From Streptococcus pasteurianus (lineage in GTDB: Bacteria; Bacillota; Bacilli; Lactobacillales; Streptococcaceae): a DNA stretch of 64,000 bases. Shown here piece by piece: positions 51,201-58,346 of this stretch (position 1 is the stretch's first letter; each line of letters starts with the position of its first letter). The position numbers and the translations under genes were made by a program. The notes under the pieces were generated by a model. It did not search any database and had not been told where the DNA came from. It saw only the letters and a program-made list of their open reading frames with translations. The stretch lies in assembly GCF_004843545.1 (NCBI RefSeq), contig NZ_CP039457.1, forward strand, positions 710,501 through 774,500, in the 5' to 3' direction.

Positions 51201-54158
51201 CCTGTTCATGTGGTTGATAACCGTAGCGATGCGGATAAATATACTCCAAACGTTGAAGACGAAACGGTTGATTTTGGAGGTAAGGTTGATTTAACGGATA
51301 ACGTGACGAACTTAGGAGATCTACCAAGCGGAACAACGGTAACGGATGTCACAAAAACTCCAATTGATACGACTCAACCAGGCGATTATACAGGTACCAT
51401 TGAAGTGACTTACCCAGATGGTAGCAAAGAGACCATTGATGTTCCTGTTCATGTGGTTGATAACCGTAGCGATGCGGATAAATATACTCCAAACGTTGAA
51501 GACGAAACGGTTGATTTTGGAGGTAAGGTTGATTTAACGGATAACGTGACGAACTTAGGAGATCTACCAAGCGGAACAACGGTAACGGATGTCACAAAAA
51601 CTCCAATTGATACGACTCAACCAGGCGATTATACAGGTACCATTGAAGTGACTTACCCAGATGGTAGCAAAGAGACCATTGATGTTCCTGTTCATGTGGT
51701 TGATAACCGTAGCGATGCGGATAAATATACTCCAAACGTTGAAGACGAAACGGTTGATTTTGGAGGTAAGGTTGATTTAACGGATAACGTGACGAACTTA
51801 GGAGATCTACCAAGCGGAACAACGGTAACGGATGTCACAAAAACTCCAATTGATACGACTCAACCAGGCGATTATACAGGTACCATTGAAGTGACTTACC
51901 CAGATGGTAGCAAAGAGACCATTGATGTTCCTGTTCATGTGGTTGATAACCGTAGCGATGCGGATAAATATACTCCAAACGTTGAAGACGAAACGGTTGA
52001 TTTTGGAGGTAAGGTTGATTTAACGGATAACGTGACGAACTTAGGAGATCTACCAAGCGGAACAACGGTAACGGATGTCACAAAAACTCCAATTGATACG
52101 ACTCAACCAGGCGATTATACAGGTACCATTGAAGTGACTTACCCAGATGGTAGCAAAGAGACCATTGATGTTCCTGTTCATGTGGTTGATAACCGTAGCG
52201 ATGCGGATAAATATACTCCAAACGTTGAAGACGAAACGGTTGATTTTGGAGGTAAGGTTGATTTAACGGATAACGTGACGAACTTAGGAGATCTACCAAG
52301 CGGAACAACGGTAACGGATGTCACAAAAACTCCAATTGATACGACTCAACCAGGCGATTATACAGGTACCATTGAAGTGACTTACCCAGATGGTAGCAAA
52401 GAGACCATTGATGTTCCTGTTCATGTGGTTGATAACCGTAGCGATGCGGATAAATATACTCCAAACGTTGAAGACGAAACGGTTGATTTTGGAGGTAAGG
52501 TTGATTTAACGGATAACGTGACGAACTTAGGAGATCTACCAAGCGGAACAACGGTAACGGATGTCACAAAAACTCCAATTGATACGACTCAACCAGGCGA
52601 TTATACAGGTACCATTGAAGTGACTTACCCAGATGGTAGCAAAGAGACCATTGATGTTCCTGTTCATGTGGTTGATAACCGTAGCGATGCGGATAAATAT
52701 ACTCCAAACGTTGAAGACGAAACGGTTGATTTTGGAGGTAAGGTTGATTTAACGGATAACGTGACGAACTTAGGAGATCTACCAAGCGGAACAACGGTAA
52801 CGGATGTCACAAAAACTCCAATTGATACGACTCAACCAGGCGATTATACAGGTACCATTGAAGTGACTTACCCAGATGGTAGCAAAGAGACCATTGATGT
52901 TCCTGTTCATGTGGTTGATAACCGTAGCGATGCGGATAAATATACTCCAAACGTTGAAGACGAAACGGTTGATTTTGGAGGTAAGGTTGATTTAACGGAT
53001 AACGTGACGAACTTAGGAGATCTACCAAGCGGAACAACGGTAACGGATGTCACAAAAACTCCAATTGATACGACTCAACCAGGCGATTATACAGGTACCA
53101 TTGAAGTGACTTACCCAGATGGTAGCAAAGAGACCATTGATGTTCCTGTTCATGTGGTTGATAACCGTAGCGATGCGGATAAATATACTCCAAACGTTGA
53201 AGACGAAACGGTTGATTTTGGAGGTAAGGTTGATTTAACGGATAACGTGACGAACTTAGGAGATCTACCAAGCGGAACAACGGTAACGGATGTCACAAAA
53301 ACTCCAATTGATACGACTCAACCAGGCGATTATACAGGTACCATTGAAGTGACTTACCCAGATGGTAGCAAAGAGACCATTGATGTTCCTGTTCATGTGG
53401 TTGATAACCGTAGCGATGCGGATAAATATACTCCAAACGTTGAAGACGAAACGGTTGATTTTGGAGGTAAGGTTGATTTAACGGATAACGTGACGAACTT
53501 AGGAGATCTACCAAGCGGAACAACGGTAACGGATGTCACAAAAACTCCAATTGATACGACTCAACCAGGCGATTATACAGGTACCATTGAAGTGACTTAC
53601 CCAGATGGTAGCAAAGAGACCATTGATGTTCCTGTTCATGTGGTTGATAACCGTAGCGATGCGGATAAATATACTCCAAACGTTGAAGACGAAACGGTTG
53701 ATTTTGGAGGTAAGGTTGATTTAACGGATAACGTGACGAACTTAGGAGATCTACCAAGCGGAACAACGGTAACGGATGTCACAAAAACTCCAATTGATAC
53801 GACTCAACCAGGCGATTATACAGGTACCATTGAAGTGACTTACCCAGATGGTAGCAAAGAGACCATTGATGTTCCTGTTCATGTGGTTGATAACCGTAGC
53901 GATGCGGATAAATCAGAGAATTCTGGTGGCAATCTGATCGTATCAAATGATGATAATAATATTTTCCCAAATCAAGGTGCATCGCATATTATGCCAACTA
54001 ATAATGTTCTTATTAACAAGAATAGCCTACCAAATACAGGTGATTCAAATAGTATTGTAGGGGTACTGTTAGGTGGTATGTTAATTGTTATGTCTACGTT
54101 GTTAGGAACAGGGAATTCTAGAAAAAAATTTAATAACGATTCAAGAAGAGATAAGTAA
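42201..54158 (+). CDS. Giant LPXTG surface adhesin with 39 Rib-like repeats
   Basis: This 3985-residue wall-anchored protein starts after AAGGAGC. A YSIRK-type signal (KWSIRRLSVGVASVAIASG at 17-35) ends near Ala50. Residues 52-185 are a Ser/Asp/Glu-rich stalk and 190-570 a unique region likely to hold the ligand-binding part. Two calcium-type loops follow (DSDKDG at 577-582 and DTDGDG at 599-604), then an Ig-like segment (about 630-735). Residues 737-3895 are 39 copies of an 81-residue Rib/alpha-like unit (YPDGSKETIDVPVHVVDNRSD at its end). The sorting signal is LPNTG at 3943-3947, with a hydrophobic segment and basic tail. The ligand is unknown. The divergent AraC gene is the likely regulator. 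Confidence 0.93.
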   Translation: MFKRQDNRMKTGERFTKWSIRRLSVGVASVAIASGFFVIGGLGNSQIVHADVIDSPSSIMQDSDDSLAKEANANDATTEVTEKEQAMDSVEKTQNSGDTVTDTNDDVSSEDDKLTSDASENLETPIEEKVDTSAEEEVSSDDLGLVDVDSDKSLESSESQTDSSETVTPAVNTENNLENSSSTFTDRSAVSTGEKIVDTNTHYTASGIEDSTLRYANTVFDSVKDDGTIHLTVTKWATGATGWGTDTSNPYAGKYLLSFTREEFYSQIESITIKSNANLTNLVSESNGALWTVPISTTTVQSGLIGVVTNHDVTITLKNGQTLTSLGLADDKLGFSSVWVKKNGSIAKESISNGFIQQNNAHINKSDSDKQDSSFLGTNTGVMGNKVLFDANSMVINSVHNFKPNENFLQSNYTWILYIMEQIPKDLLPYIDLDNIELGVSDISGNFQTKNPIKLKADSNGLVDSRNSPEISIINNDTRTQLDAARTRLDKDVFYGTLGQSRNYTIKYHLKDSVTLAEFAKAMNDYIKNNNQQLTFESWLESDYLNSGRPLLDKPDGGADTKELLHSYANGYLDVNDSDKDGLFDFVESQIQSDINKVDTDGDGVPDGQEYLIDNTDILDAKSYKVAKPTTSTTVINNAASDTVIQGTVPKVVYTDPSDDSKSLNVTNTDAGEVIVKLVKQGTDSVVAQTTIPFKDLLAGNFELTIPKGTLQTGDKLQLVAYSPDGKQHTDGDIITVDNRSDADKYTPNVEDETVDFGGKVDLTDNVTNLGDLPSGTTVTDVTKTPIDTTQPGDYTGTIEVTYPDGSKETIDVPVHVVDNRSDADKYTPNVEDETVDFGGKVDLTDNVTNLGDLPSGTTVTDVTKTPIDTTQPGDYTGTIEVTYPDGSKETIDVPVHVVDNRSDADKYTPNVEDETVDFGGKVDLTDNVTNLGDLPSGTTVTDVTKTPIDTTQPGDYTGTIEVTYPDGSKETIDVPVHVVDNRSDADKYTPNVEDETVDFGGKVDLTDNVTNLGDLPSGTTVTDVTKTPIDTTQPGDYTGTIEVTYPDGSKETIDVPVHVVDNRSDADKYTPNVEDETVDFGGKVDLTDNVTNLGDLPSGTTVTDVTKTPIDTTQPGDYTGTIEVTYPDGSKETIDVPVHVVDNRSDADKYTPNVEDETVDFGGKVDLTDNVTNLGDLPSGTTVTDVTKTPIDTTQPGDYTGTIEVTYPDGSKETIDVPVHVVDNRSDADKYTPNVEDETVDFGGKVDLTDNVTNLGDLPSGTTVTDVTKTPIDTTQPGDYTGTIEVTYPDGSKETIDVPVHVVDNRSDADKYTPNVEDETVDFGGKVDLTDNVTNLGDLPSGTTVTDVTKTPIDTTQPGDYTGTIEVTYPDGSKETIDVPVHVVDNRSDADKYTPNVEDETVDFGGKVDLTDNVTNLGDLPSGTTVTDVTKTPIDTTQPGDYTGTIEVTYPDGSKETIDVPVHVVDNRSDADKYTPNVEDETVDFGGKVDLTDNVTNLGDLPSGTTVTDVTKTPIDTTQPGDYTGTIEVTYPDGSKETIDVPVHVVDNRSDADKYTPNVEDETVDFGGKVDLTDNVTNLGDLPSGTTVTDVTKTPIDTTQPGDYTGTIEVTYPDGSKETIDVPVHVVDNRSDADKYTPNVEDETVDFGGKVDLTDNVTNLGDLPSGTTVTDVTKTPIDTTQPGDYTGTIEVTYPDGSKETIDVPVHVVDNRSDADKYTPNVEDETVDFGGKVDLTDNVTNLGDLPSGTTVTDVTKTPIDTTQPGDYTGTIEVTYPDGSKETIDVPVHVVDNRSDADKYTPNVEDETVDFGGKVDLTDNVTNLGDLPSGTTVTDVTKTPIDTTQPGDYTGTIEVTYPDGSKETIDVPVHVVDNRSDADKYTPNVEDETVDFGGKVDLTDNVTNLGDLPSGTTVTDVTKTPIDTTQPGDYTGTIEVTYPDGSKETIDVPVHVVDNRSDADKYTPNVEDETVDFGGKVDLTDNVTNLGDLPSGTTVTDVTKTPIDTTQPGDYTGTIEVTYPDGSKETIDVPVHVVDNRSDADKYTPNVEDETVDFGGKVDLTDNVTNLGDLPSGTTVTDVTKTPIDTTQPGDYTGTIEVTYPDGSKETIDVPVHVVDNRSDADKYTPNVEDETVDFGGKVDLTDNVTNLGDLPSGTTVTDVTKTPIDTTQPGDYTGTIEVTYPDGSKETIDVPVHVVDNRSDADKYTPNVEDETVDFGGKVDLTDNVTNLGDLPSGTTVTDVTKTPIDTTQPGDYTGTIEVTYPDGSKETIDVPVHVVDNRSDADKYTPNVEDETVDFGGKVDLTDNVTNLGDLPSGTTVTDVTKTPIDTTQPGDYTGTIEVTYPDGSKETIDVPVHVVDNRSDADKYTPNVEDETVDFGGKVDLTDNVTNLGDLPSGTTVTDVTKTPIDTTQPGDYTGTIEVTYPDGSKETIDVPVHVVDNRSDADKYTPNVEDETVDFGGKVDLTDNVTNLGDLPSGTTVTDVTKTPIDTTQPGDYTGTIEVTYPDGSKETIDVPVHVVDNRSDADKYTPNVEDETVDFGGKVDLTDNVTNLGDLPSGTTVTDVTKTPIDTTQPGDYTGTIEVTYPDGSKETIDVPVHVVDNRSDADKYTPNVEDETVDFGGKVDLTDNVTNLGDLPSGTTVTDVTKTPIDTTQPGDYTGTIEVTYPDGSKETIDVPVHVVDNRSDADKYTPNVEDETVDFGGKVDLTDNVTNLGDLPSGTTVTDVTKTPIDTTQPGDYTGTIEVTYPDGSKETIDVPVHVVDNRSDADKYTPNVEDETVDFGGKVDLTDNVTNLGDLPSGTTVTDVTKTPIDTTQPGDYTGTIEVTYPDGSKETIDVPVHVVDNRSDADKYTPNVEDETVDFGGKVDLTDNVTNLGDLPSGTTVTDVTKTPIDTTQPGDYTGTIEVTYPDGSKETIDVPVHVVDNRSDADKYTPNVEDETVDFGGKVDLTDNVTNLGDLPSGTTVTDVTKTPIDTTQPGDYTGTIEVTYPDGSKETIDVPVHVVDNRSDADKYTPNVEDETVDFGGKVDLTDNVTNLGDLPSGTTVTDVTKTPIDTTQPGDYTGTIEVTYPDGSKETIDVPVHVVDNRSDADKYTPNVEDETVDFGGKVDLTDNVTNLGDLPSGTTVTDVTKTPIDTTQPGDYTGTIEVTYPDGSKETIDVPVHVVDNRSDADKYTPNVEDETVDFGGKVDLTDNVTNLGDLPSGTTVTDVTKTPIDTTQPGDYTGTIEVTYPDGSKETIDVPVHVVDNRSDADKYTPNVEDETVDFGGKVDLTDNVTNLGDLPSGTTVTDVTKTPIDTTQPGDYTGTIEVTYPDGSKETIDVPVHVVDNRSDADKYTPNVEDETVDFGGKVDLTDNVTNLGDLPSGTTVTDVTKTPIDTTQPGDYTGTIEVTYPDGSKETIDVPVHVVDNRSDADKYTPNVEDETVDFGGKVDLTDNVTNLGDLPSGTTVTDVTKTPIDTTQPGDYTGTIEVTYPDGSKETIDVPVHVVDNRSDADKYTPNVEDETVDFGGKVDLTDNVTNLGDLPSGTTVTDVTKTPIDTTQPGDYTGTIEVTYPDGSKETIDVPVHVVDNRSDADKYTPNVEDETVDFGGKVDLTDNVTNLGDLPSGTTVTDVTKTPIDTTQPGDYTGTIEVTYPDGSKETIDVPVHVVDNRSDADKYTPNVEDETVDFGGKVDLTDNVTNLGDLPSGTTVTDVTKTPIDTTQPGDYTGTIEVTYPDGSKETIDVPVHVVDNRSDADKYTPNVEDETVDFGGKVDLTDNVTNLGDLPSGTTVTDVTKTPIDTTQPGDYTGTIEVTYPDGSKETIDVPVHVVDNRSDADKYTPNVEDETVDFGGKVDLTDNVTNLGDLPSGTTVTDVTKTPIDTTQPGDYTGTIEVTYPDGSKETIDVPVHVVDNRSDADKSENSGGNLIVSNDDNNIFPNQGASHIMPTNNVLINKNSLPNTGDSNSIVGVLLGGMLIVMSTLLGTGNSRKKFNNDSRRDK
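44409..53885 (+). repeat. 39 tandem 243-bp repeats inside the adhesin gene
   Basis: The distance from the first to the last VDNRSD codon block is 9477 bases, exactly 39 x 243. All copies read the same on both strands in every position I compared, including silent sites. A 40th partial copy (about 27 bases, VDNRSDADK) follows before the unique tail. Confidence 0.95.
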
Positions 54159-54326
54159 TTAAGTATAGTAATCACTCTCTATAATTGTCATCTTATAGCG
54201 ACAAGTGATAAACTTTAGAATTATCATAGTGATTAAATGAAAAATACTAATTTATAGCACTTAATTAAGTATAAAATGAATCTTAAAAATGTTTTATATT
54301 AATGAGACGTGTAGGAAGGGGGTGAG

Positions 54327-54614
54327 ATGTTGGAAAAGTTGAAGAGGGTTGCAACTCCAAAGCGTATTGTAGGTCTTACAATCGTAATATTAGTTCTAGT
54401 TTTTGGCTTTCAAAATAGGAACTCTGTTGAATTATCAGTGATATTTTTTTCAATTAAATTACCACTAATAGTTCTCATTGTAGCTCTCTATGTTTTAGGG
54501 GTTATTTCTGGATGGATGTTTAAACGTAATGATGTTAAAAAGATTGTTTCGGATGTTCAAAAAGAAACTAAGGAAGAACTGGCTGAGTTAAAAAATCAGC
54601 TAAGCACAGATTAA
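54327..54614 (+). CDS. LapA/DUF1049 domain membrane protein
   Basis: The 95-residue protein has two membrane segments (about 14-28 and 41-64) around the motif FQNRNSVELSVIFFSIKLPL, typical of LapA (DUF1049) proteins, and a charged coiled-coil tail (70-92). In Gram-negatives LapA acts in lipopolysaccharide assembly; that role cannot apply here, so its function is unknown. A strong AGGAAGGGGGTGA precedes the ATG. The CsbD gene follows after 32 bases and is probably co-transcribed. The 168 bases before the gene hold only AT-rich DNA with the 12-bp palindrome ACTTAATTAAGT. Confidence 0.78.
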   Translation: MLEKLKRVATPKRIVGLTIVILVLVFGFQNRNSVELSVIFFSIKLPLIVLIVALYVLGVISGWMFKRNDVKKIVSDVQKETKEELAELKNQLSTD

Positions 54615-54646
54615 GTCGGTGATATAGAAAATAGGAGGAAATACTT

Positions 54647-54841
54647 ATGTCAGAAAAAGGAACAGTAGAATCAGCTAAAGGTAAAGTAAAAGAAACTGTT
54701 GGAAAAGTTACTGGAGATAGTCAAAAGAAAGCAGAAGGATTACTAGACCAAGTTGTTGGTAAAACAAAAGAAGTAGCTTCAAATGTTAAAGAAACAGCAG
54801 AAGAGCTTGTAGAAGAAGTTAAGGATAAACTTGATAAATAA
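54647..54841 (+). CDS. CsbD-family stress protein
   Basis: The 64-residue, highly charged, helical protein has the CsbD pattern: KGTVESAKGKVKETVGKVTGD then KAEGLLDQVVGKTKEV. In Bacillus CsbD belongs to the general stress regulon; the molecular role is unknown. AGGAGG precedes the ATG. It forms a two-gene unit with the LapA-like gene and is followed by a terminator about 118 bases on. Confidence 0.88.
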   Translation: MSEKGTVESAKGKVKETVGKVTGDSQKKAEGLLDQVVGKTKEVASNVKETAEELVEEVKDKLDK

Positions 54842-54958
54842 AAAATCAGTTTAGCATTATTGTAAAGGGTATTCTTGATGTTAAAGAGAATAGTGAACAA
54901 CTAAAAAATTTCACTGAAGATTGGTAGTCTGCCAATTGTAGTGCTTAAGTAAACTCTA

Positions 54959-54987
54959 GCGAGAACAACATTTGTTCTCGCTTTTTT
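54959..54987 (+). terminator. Terminator after the CsbD gene
   Basis: GCGAGAACAA (54959-54968) pairs with TTGTTCTCGC (54972-54981), followed by six T. The other bases between 54842 and 55170 hold no gene. Confidence 0.87.
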
Positions 54988-55080
54988 GATGTTAAAACTG
55001 AGATAAAAGCTTTGTAATCATATAGATAATATGTGTGTCTATCTAGCAATGGCTAATTTAATCGCAGTAAGAATTTTTTC

Positions 55081-55109
55081 TTGACAAGTGAGTGGATACT
55101 CACTATAAT
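55081..55109 (+). promoter_or_regulatory. Consensus promoter of the ABC exporter operon
   Basis: TTGACA (55081-55086) and TATAAT (55104-55109) match consensus perfectly with a 17-base spacer. Such a promoter would be very active unless repressed. Confidence 0.9.
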
Positions 55110-55139
55110 ATTACCTATTCTAGTAAGTGATTAATTACT
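55087..55139. promoter_or_regulatory. Two candidate TetR operators
   Basis: AGTGAGTGGATACTCACT at 55087-55104 is a perfect 7-bp dyad filling the promoter spacer. AGTGATTAATTACT at 55126-55139 is a related dyad with one mismatched pair, near +11 to +24. The operon's last gene encodes a TetR protein. Confidence 0.72.
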
Positions 55140-55170
55140 CATTTATCGATTTTAGAAAGAAGGTTTAGTA

Positions 55171-55896
55171 ATGGAAAAACTCATTGATCTAAGAGAACTG
55201 AAAAAAGCTTTCTCTGCGCAAATGGTTTTGAATGGTGTGACCCTTGAAGTTAATAAAGGTGAAATCATCGGACTGATTGGTCCATCTGGTGCAGGAAAGT
55301 CAACAATGATAAAAACTATGCTGGGAATGGAAAAGGCAGATAGTGGAACAGCTTTGGTGCTCAATACTCAAATGCCTAATCGTCATATCTTGGGAAAAAT
55401 TGGTTATATGGCTCAATCGGATGCTCTTTATGATGCCTTGACTGGTCTTGAAAATTTGGAATTTTATGGACAGATGAAAGGAATTGCCAAGAAAGACTTA
55501 ACTTTGCAAATTCACCATGTAGCACGAGTTGTTGACTTGCAAGATCATCTTGATAAATTTGTCTCAGGCTATTCCGGAGGGATGAAACGTCGTTTATCAC
55601 TTGCCATTGCCCTACTTGGAAATCCTGACTTGCTGATTTTGGATGAACCAACAGTAGGAATTGACCCTTCTCTTCGTCGAAAAATATGGGCAGAGTTAGA
55701 TAATATTCGCCAGGAAGGACGTTCAGTGTTCATTACGACACACGTTATGGACGAAGCTGAACTTACAGATAAGGTTGCTCTGCTCTTATATGGTGACGTC
55801 ATTGCTTTTGATACACCGCAGGGGCTCAAAGAGCGTTATGGTGTCAATACTGTGGAAGAAGCATTTTTGGCTGCTGAAGATAGAGAGGAACTTTAA
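55171..55896 (+). CDS. ABC exporter ATP-binding protein
   Basis: The 241-residue ATPase has Walker A GPSGAGKS near 36, a Q-loop in MAQSDALYDALTG, the signature YSGGMKRRLSLAIALLG near 132, Walker B LLILDEPTVGID near 152, and the H-loop His in ITTHVMDEAE. The DEPTVGID form and the DrrA-like length place it with ABC-2 type drug or lipid exporters. AGAAGG precedes the ATG. It is followed at once by the permease and the TetR gene. Confidence 0.92.
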   Translation: MEKLIDLRELKKAFSAQMVLNGVTLEVNKGEIIGLIGPSGAGKSTMIKTMLGMEKADSGTALVLNTQMPNRHILGKIGYMAQSDALYDALTGLENLEFYGQMKGIAKKDLTLQIHHVARVVDLQDHLDKFVSGYSGGMKRRLSLAIALLGNPDLLILDEPTVGIDPSLRRKIWAELDNIRQEGRSVFITTHVMDEAELTDKVALLLYGDVIAFDTPQGLKERYGVNTVEEAFLAAEDREEL

Positions 55897-55897
55897 G

Positions 55898-57004
55898 ATG
55901 CGTATTCTAGCTATTTCTAAAAAAGTATTAAAAGAATTACTACGTGATAAGCGTACCCTAGCTATGATGTTTGTGGCACCAATTCTTATCATGTGGCTGA
56001 TGAATGTCATGTTCTCGGCTAGCAGTACAACTTCAGTGATTATTGCTGCTGTTGATGTTCCAAGTAGTTTGATTGAAAATCTTGATGATGTGGAACATGT
56101 TGCTGTTGAAAAATATACTAGTGCTAAAGCGGCGCAAAAGGATTTAGACAATCAGGAAGTTGATGCGATTCTTACGGTTGATGATGATACTTATGATGTA
56201 ACCTATGCCAATACAGACTCATCTAAAACCGCTCTAACCCGTCAAGCTATCAAATCGGTGCTTAGTTGGTCTATTACCAACCAGTTTATGAGCCAAGTTA
56301 AGGAAGCTGTAGCTGAAACTCCGAGTCTCGCTTCCCTTCTCCCTACCAGCAATGTTAGTTCGACTGACTTAACCGAACATTATGATTATGGTGACGAAAA
56401 TACGGGATTCTTTGCCAAGATGATTCCAATCCTTATGGGCTTTATGGTTTTCTTCTTTGTCTTTTTGATTTCAGGAATGGCGTTACTCAAAGAACGTACG
56501 AGCGGTACTCTTGATCGTTTGTTAGCCACACCTGTTAAACGTAGCGACATTGTGTTTGGATATATGATTTCCTATGGTATTATAGCGGTTATTCAAACTG
56601 TTGTTATTGTCCTTTCAACTATCTGGTTGCTTGATATTGAGGTAGTTGGTAATATTATCAATGTCATCATTGTGAATTTTGTTTTAGCCTTGGTAGCCCT
56701 AGCTTTTGGAGTTTTATTATCTACTCTAGCAAAATCAGAATTTCAGCTGATGCAGTTTTTACCGCTGGTAATCATGCCTCAGCTCTTTTTCTCAGGAATC
56801 ATTCCTCTGGATAGTATGGCAGATTGGGTACAACATATTGGTAAAATTCTTCCTCTTTCATATTCAGGAGATGCCTTGACTAAGATTATCATGTATGGCG
56901 ATGGATTTAATAGTGTTGCCTTTGATCTTTTAATCTTATTAATGTTTCTTGTTGGTTTAACCACTGCTAATATTATAGGGCTCAAACGCTATCGTAAAGT
57001 GTGA
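55898..57004 (+). CDS. ABC-2 type permease
   Basis: The frame opens at 55775, but the ATG at 55898, one base after the ATPase stop and preceded by AGAGGAA, gives the natural start MRILAISKKVLKELLRDKR and 368 residues. One N-terminal membrane helix (about 22-42) is followed by a large external domain (about 45-170) and five further helices, the ABC2_membrane_3 layout. With the ATPase it forms a two-gene exporter. The substrate is unknown; TetR control favours a toxic small molecule. Confidence 0.9.
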   Translation: MRILAISKKVLKELLRDKRTLAMMFVAPILIMWLMNVMFSASSTTSVIIAAVDVPSSLIENLDDVEHVAVEKYTSAKAAQKDLDNQEVDAILTVDDDTYDVTYANTDSSKTALTRQAIKSVLSWSITNQFMSQVKEAVAETPSLASLLPTSNVSSTDLTEHYDYGDENTGFFAKMIPILMGFMVFFFVFLISGMALLKERTSGTLDRLLATPVKRSDIVFGYMISYGIIAVIQTVVIVLSTIWLLDIEVVGNIINVIIVNFVLALVALAFGVLLSTLAKSEFQLMQFLPLVIMPQLFFSGIIPLDSMADWVQHIGKILPLSYSGDALTKIIMYGDGFNSVAFDLLILLMFLVGLTTANIIGLKRYRKV

Positions 57005-57045
57005 TATAATGAAAGAAGTGGTGATAAAAAGGAGTTTAGTTTTAC

Positions 57046-57660
57046 ATGACTGAAAAAAATATCGTTTTATCTTTTGAAGAACGTTTATCGAAAGTTAAAA
57101 TGCCTTCGGGAAAACGCAATACCTTATTGGCAGCTATGAAGTTATTTGCAGCGCAAGGATTTCACGGAACATCGACTGCACAAATAGCAGAAGTGGCTGG
57201 AGTGAGTCAAGCAACTATTTTTAAATATTTTAAGACAAAAGAGGAATTGTTAATAGGTGTCTTGGAGCCAATGGCAGAACTTTTGAGTGCTCCTTTTATC
57301 CAAAATATTATGAAGTTTAGCAAGAAAGAAGATATTGTTCATTATTTTATTTATGATCGTTACGCTTTTATCAAAGCCAATCACTCATTGGTGAAGATTA
57401 TTATTCAAGAACTATTGACGAATTCAGAAATGAAGCACTTTATTGGGAAACAGATGGAGCAATTAGCACCCTCTATTGATAAAATTGCTGAGCGTTTATG
57501 TGAAGGGAATTGTCTTCGAAAAACGGAGGTTATCCGTATTGCAATTTCACCTTTTTTTAGTTATATAATGCAAATGGTCATTTTTGATGTAGAAAGTCAA
57601 GATGAAGAATACGATCTCACTCTTTTAGAGCAGCAAACGTTAAAACTCTTGTCAGAATAA
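57046..57660 (+). CDS. TetR/AcrR-family repressor
   Basis: The 204-residue protein has an N-terminal helix-turn-helix (about 22-68: RNTLLAAMKLFAAQGFHGTS, TAQIAEVAGVSQATIFKYFKTKEELL) and a helical ligand-binding C-terminal domain. It is the last gene of the ABC exporter operon, 41 bases after the permease, with AAAAGGAG upstream. It most likely represses the operon, and so itself, through the dyads at 55087-55139. The inducer is unknown. Confidence 0.88.
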   Translation: MTEKNIVLSFEERLSKVKMPSGKRNTLLAAMKLFAAQGFHGTSTAQIAEVAGVSQATIFKYFKTKEELLIGVLEPMAELLSAPFIQNIMKFSKKEDIVHYFIYDRYAFIKANHSLVKIIIQELLTNSEMKHFIGKQMEQLAPSIDKIAERLCEGNCLRKTEVIRIAISPFFSYIMQMVIFDVESQDEEYDLTLLEQQTLKLLSE

Positions 57661-57752
57661 GGTTGGAGAAGATAATGTTTCATTTTAAAATGATGATGAG
57701 ACCTTATCTGAAACTGTCAAATTCACCTTTTATTACAAGTTGTTTGTCAGTA

Positions 57753-57781
57753 TTACATTTTTCATAAAAGTGTGCTATAAT
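57753..57781 (+). promoter_or_regulatory. Promoter of apt
   Basis: The extended -10 TGCTATAAT ends at 57781, with a weak TTACAT -35 (57753-57758) 17 bases upstream. Confidence 0.55.
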
Positions 57782-57826
57782 AAAATGTAAAACATTTTTT
57801 GGCAAAAAGCCCATAGAAAGAAGAAA

Positions 57827-58345
57827 ATGGATTTAAAAAATTATATCGCTACAATTGAAAATTATCCTAAAGAAGGAATCACTTTCCGTGATATTTCTCC
57901 TTTGATGGCAGATGGAAATGCTTATAGCTATGCTGTTCGCGAAATTGTACAGTACGCTACTGACAAGAAGATTGACATGATTGTCGGTCCAGAGGCGCGC
58001 GGATTTATCGTCGGTTGCCCTGTTGCATTTGAACTCGGAATTGGCTTCGCACCAGTTCGTAAACCTGGTAAATTGCCACGTGAAGTAATCTCAGCTGATT
58101 ATGAAAAAGAATACGGCATTGATACATTATGTATGCACGCTGATGCTATTAAACCTGGACAACGTGTTCTTATTGTTGACGACCTTTTGGCGACAGGTGG
58201 TACCGTTAAAGCAACCATTGAAATGGTAGAACGCCTTGGCGGTGTTGTAGCTGGATGTGCTTTCCTTGTTGAATTGGACGGATTGAACGGACGTAAAGCA
58301 CTTGAAGGTTACGATACAAAAGTTTTAATGAATTTTCCAGGGTAA
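57827..58345 (+). CDS. apt: Adenine phosphoribosyltransferase
   Basis: Apt converts adenine and PRPP to AMP in purine salvage. The 172-residue protein has the PRPP-binding motif [13 protein letters not shown] near 120-132, the N-terminal FRDISPLM, and the [12 protein letters not shown] loop near 52. AGAAAGAAGA precedes the ATG. In related streptococci it directly follows recJ; here it lies about 21.6 kb downstream of it. Confidence 0.97.
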   Translation: MDLKNYIATIENYPKEGITFRDISPLMADGNAYSYAVREIVQYATDKKIDMIVGPEARGFIVGCPVAFELGIGFAPVRKPGKLPREVISADYEKEYGIDTLCMHADAIKPGQRVLIVDDLLATGGTVKATIEMVERLGGVVAGCAFLVELDGLNGRKALEGYDTKVLMNFPG

Positions 58346-58346
58346 T

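Noticed and set aside
44545..53766. 38 identical minus-strand open frames of 76 codons
   Set aside because: They recur with the 243-bp repeat and are shadows of the adhesin frame. None has a ribosome site or resembles a protein family.
44409..53885. CRISPR array
   Set aside because: The repeat has no unique spacers; the whole 243-bp unit repeats and is translated in frame.
54327..54614. Lipopolysaccharide assembly function for the LapA-like protein
   Set aside because: Gram-positive streptococci have no lipopolysaccharide; only the domain name carries over.
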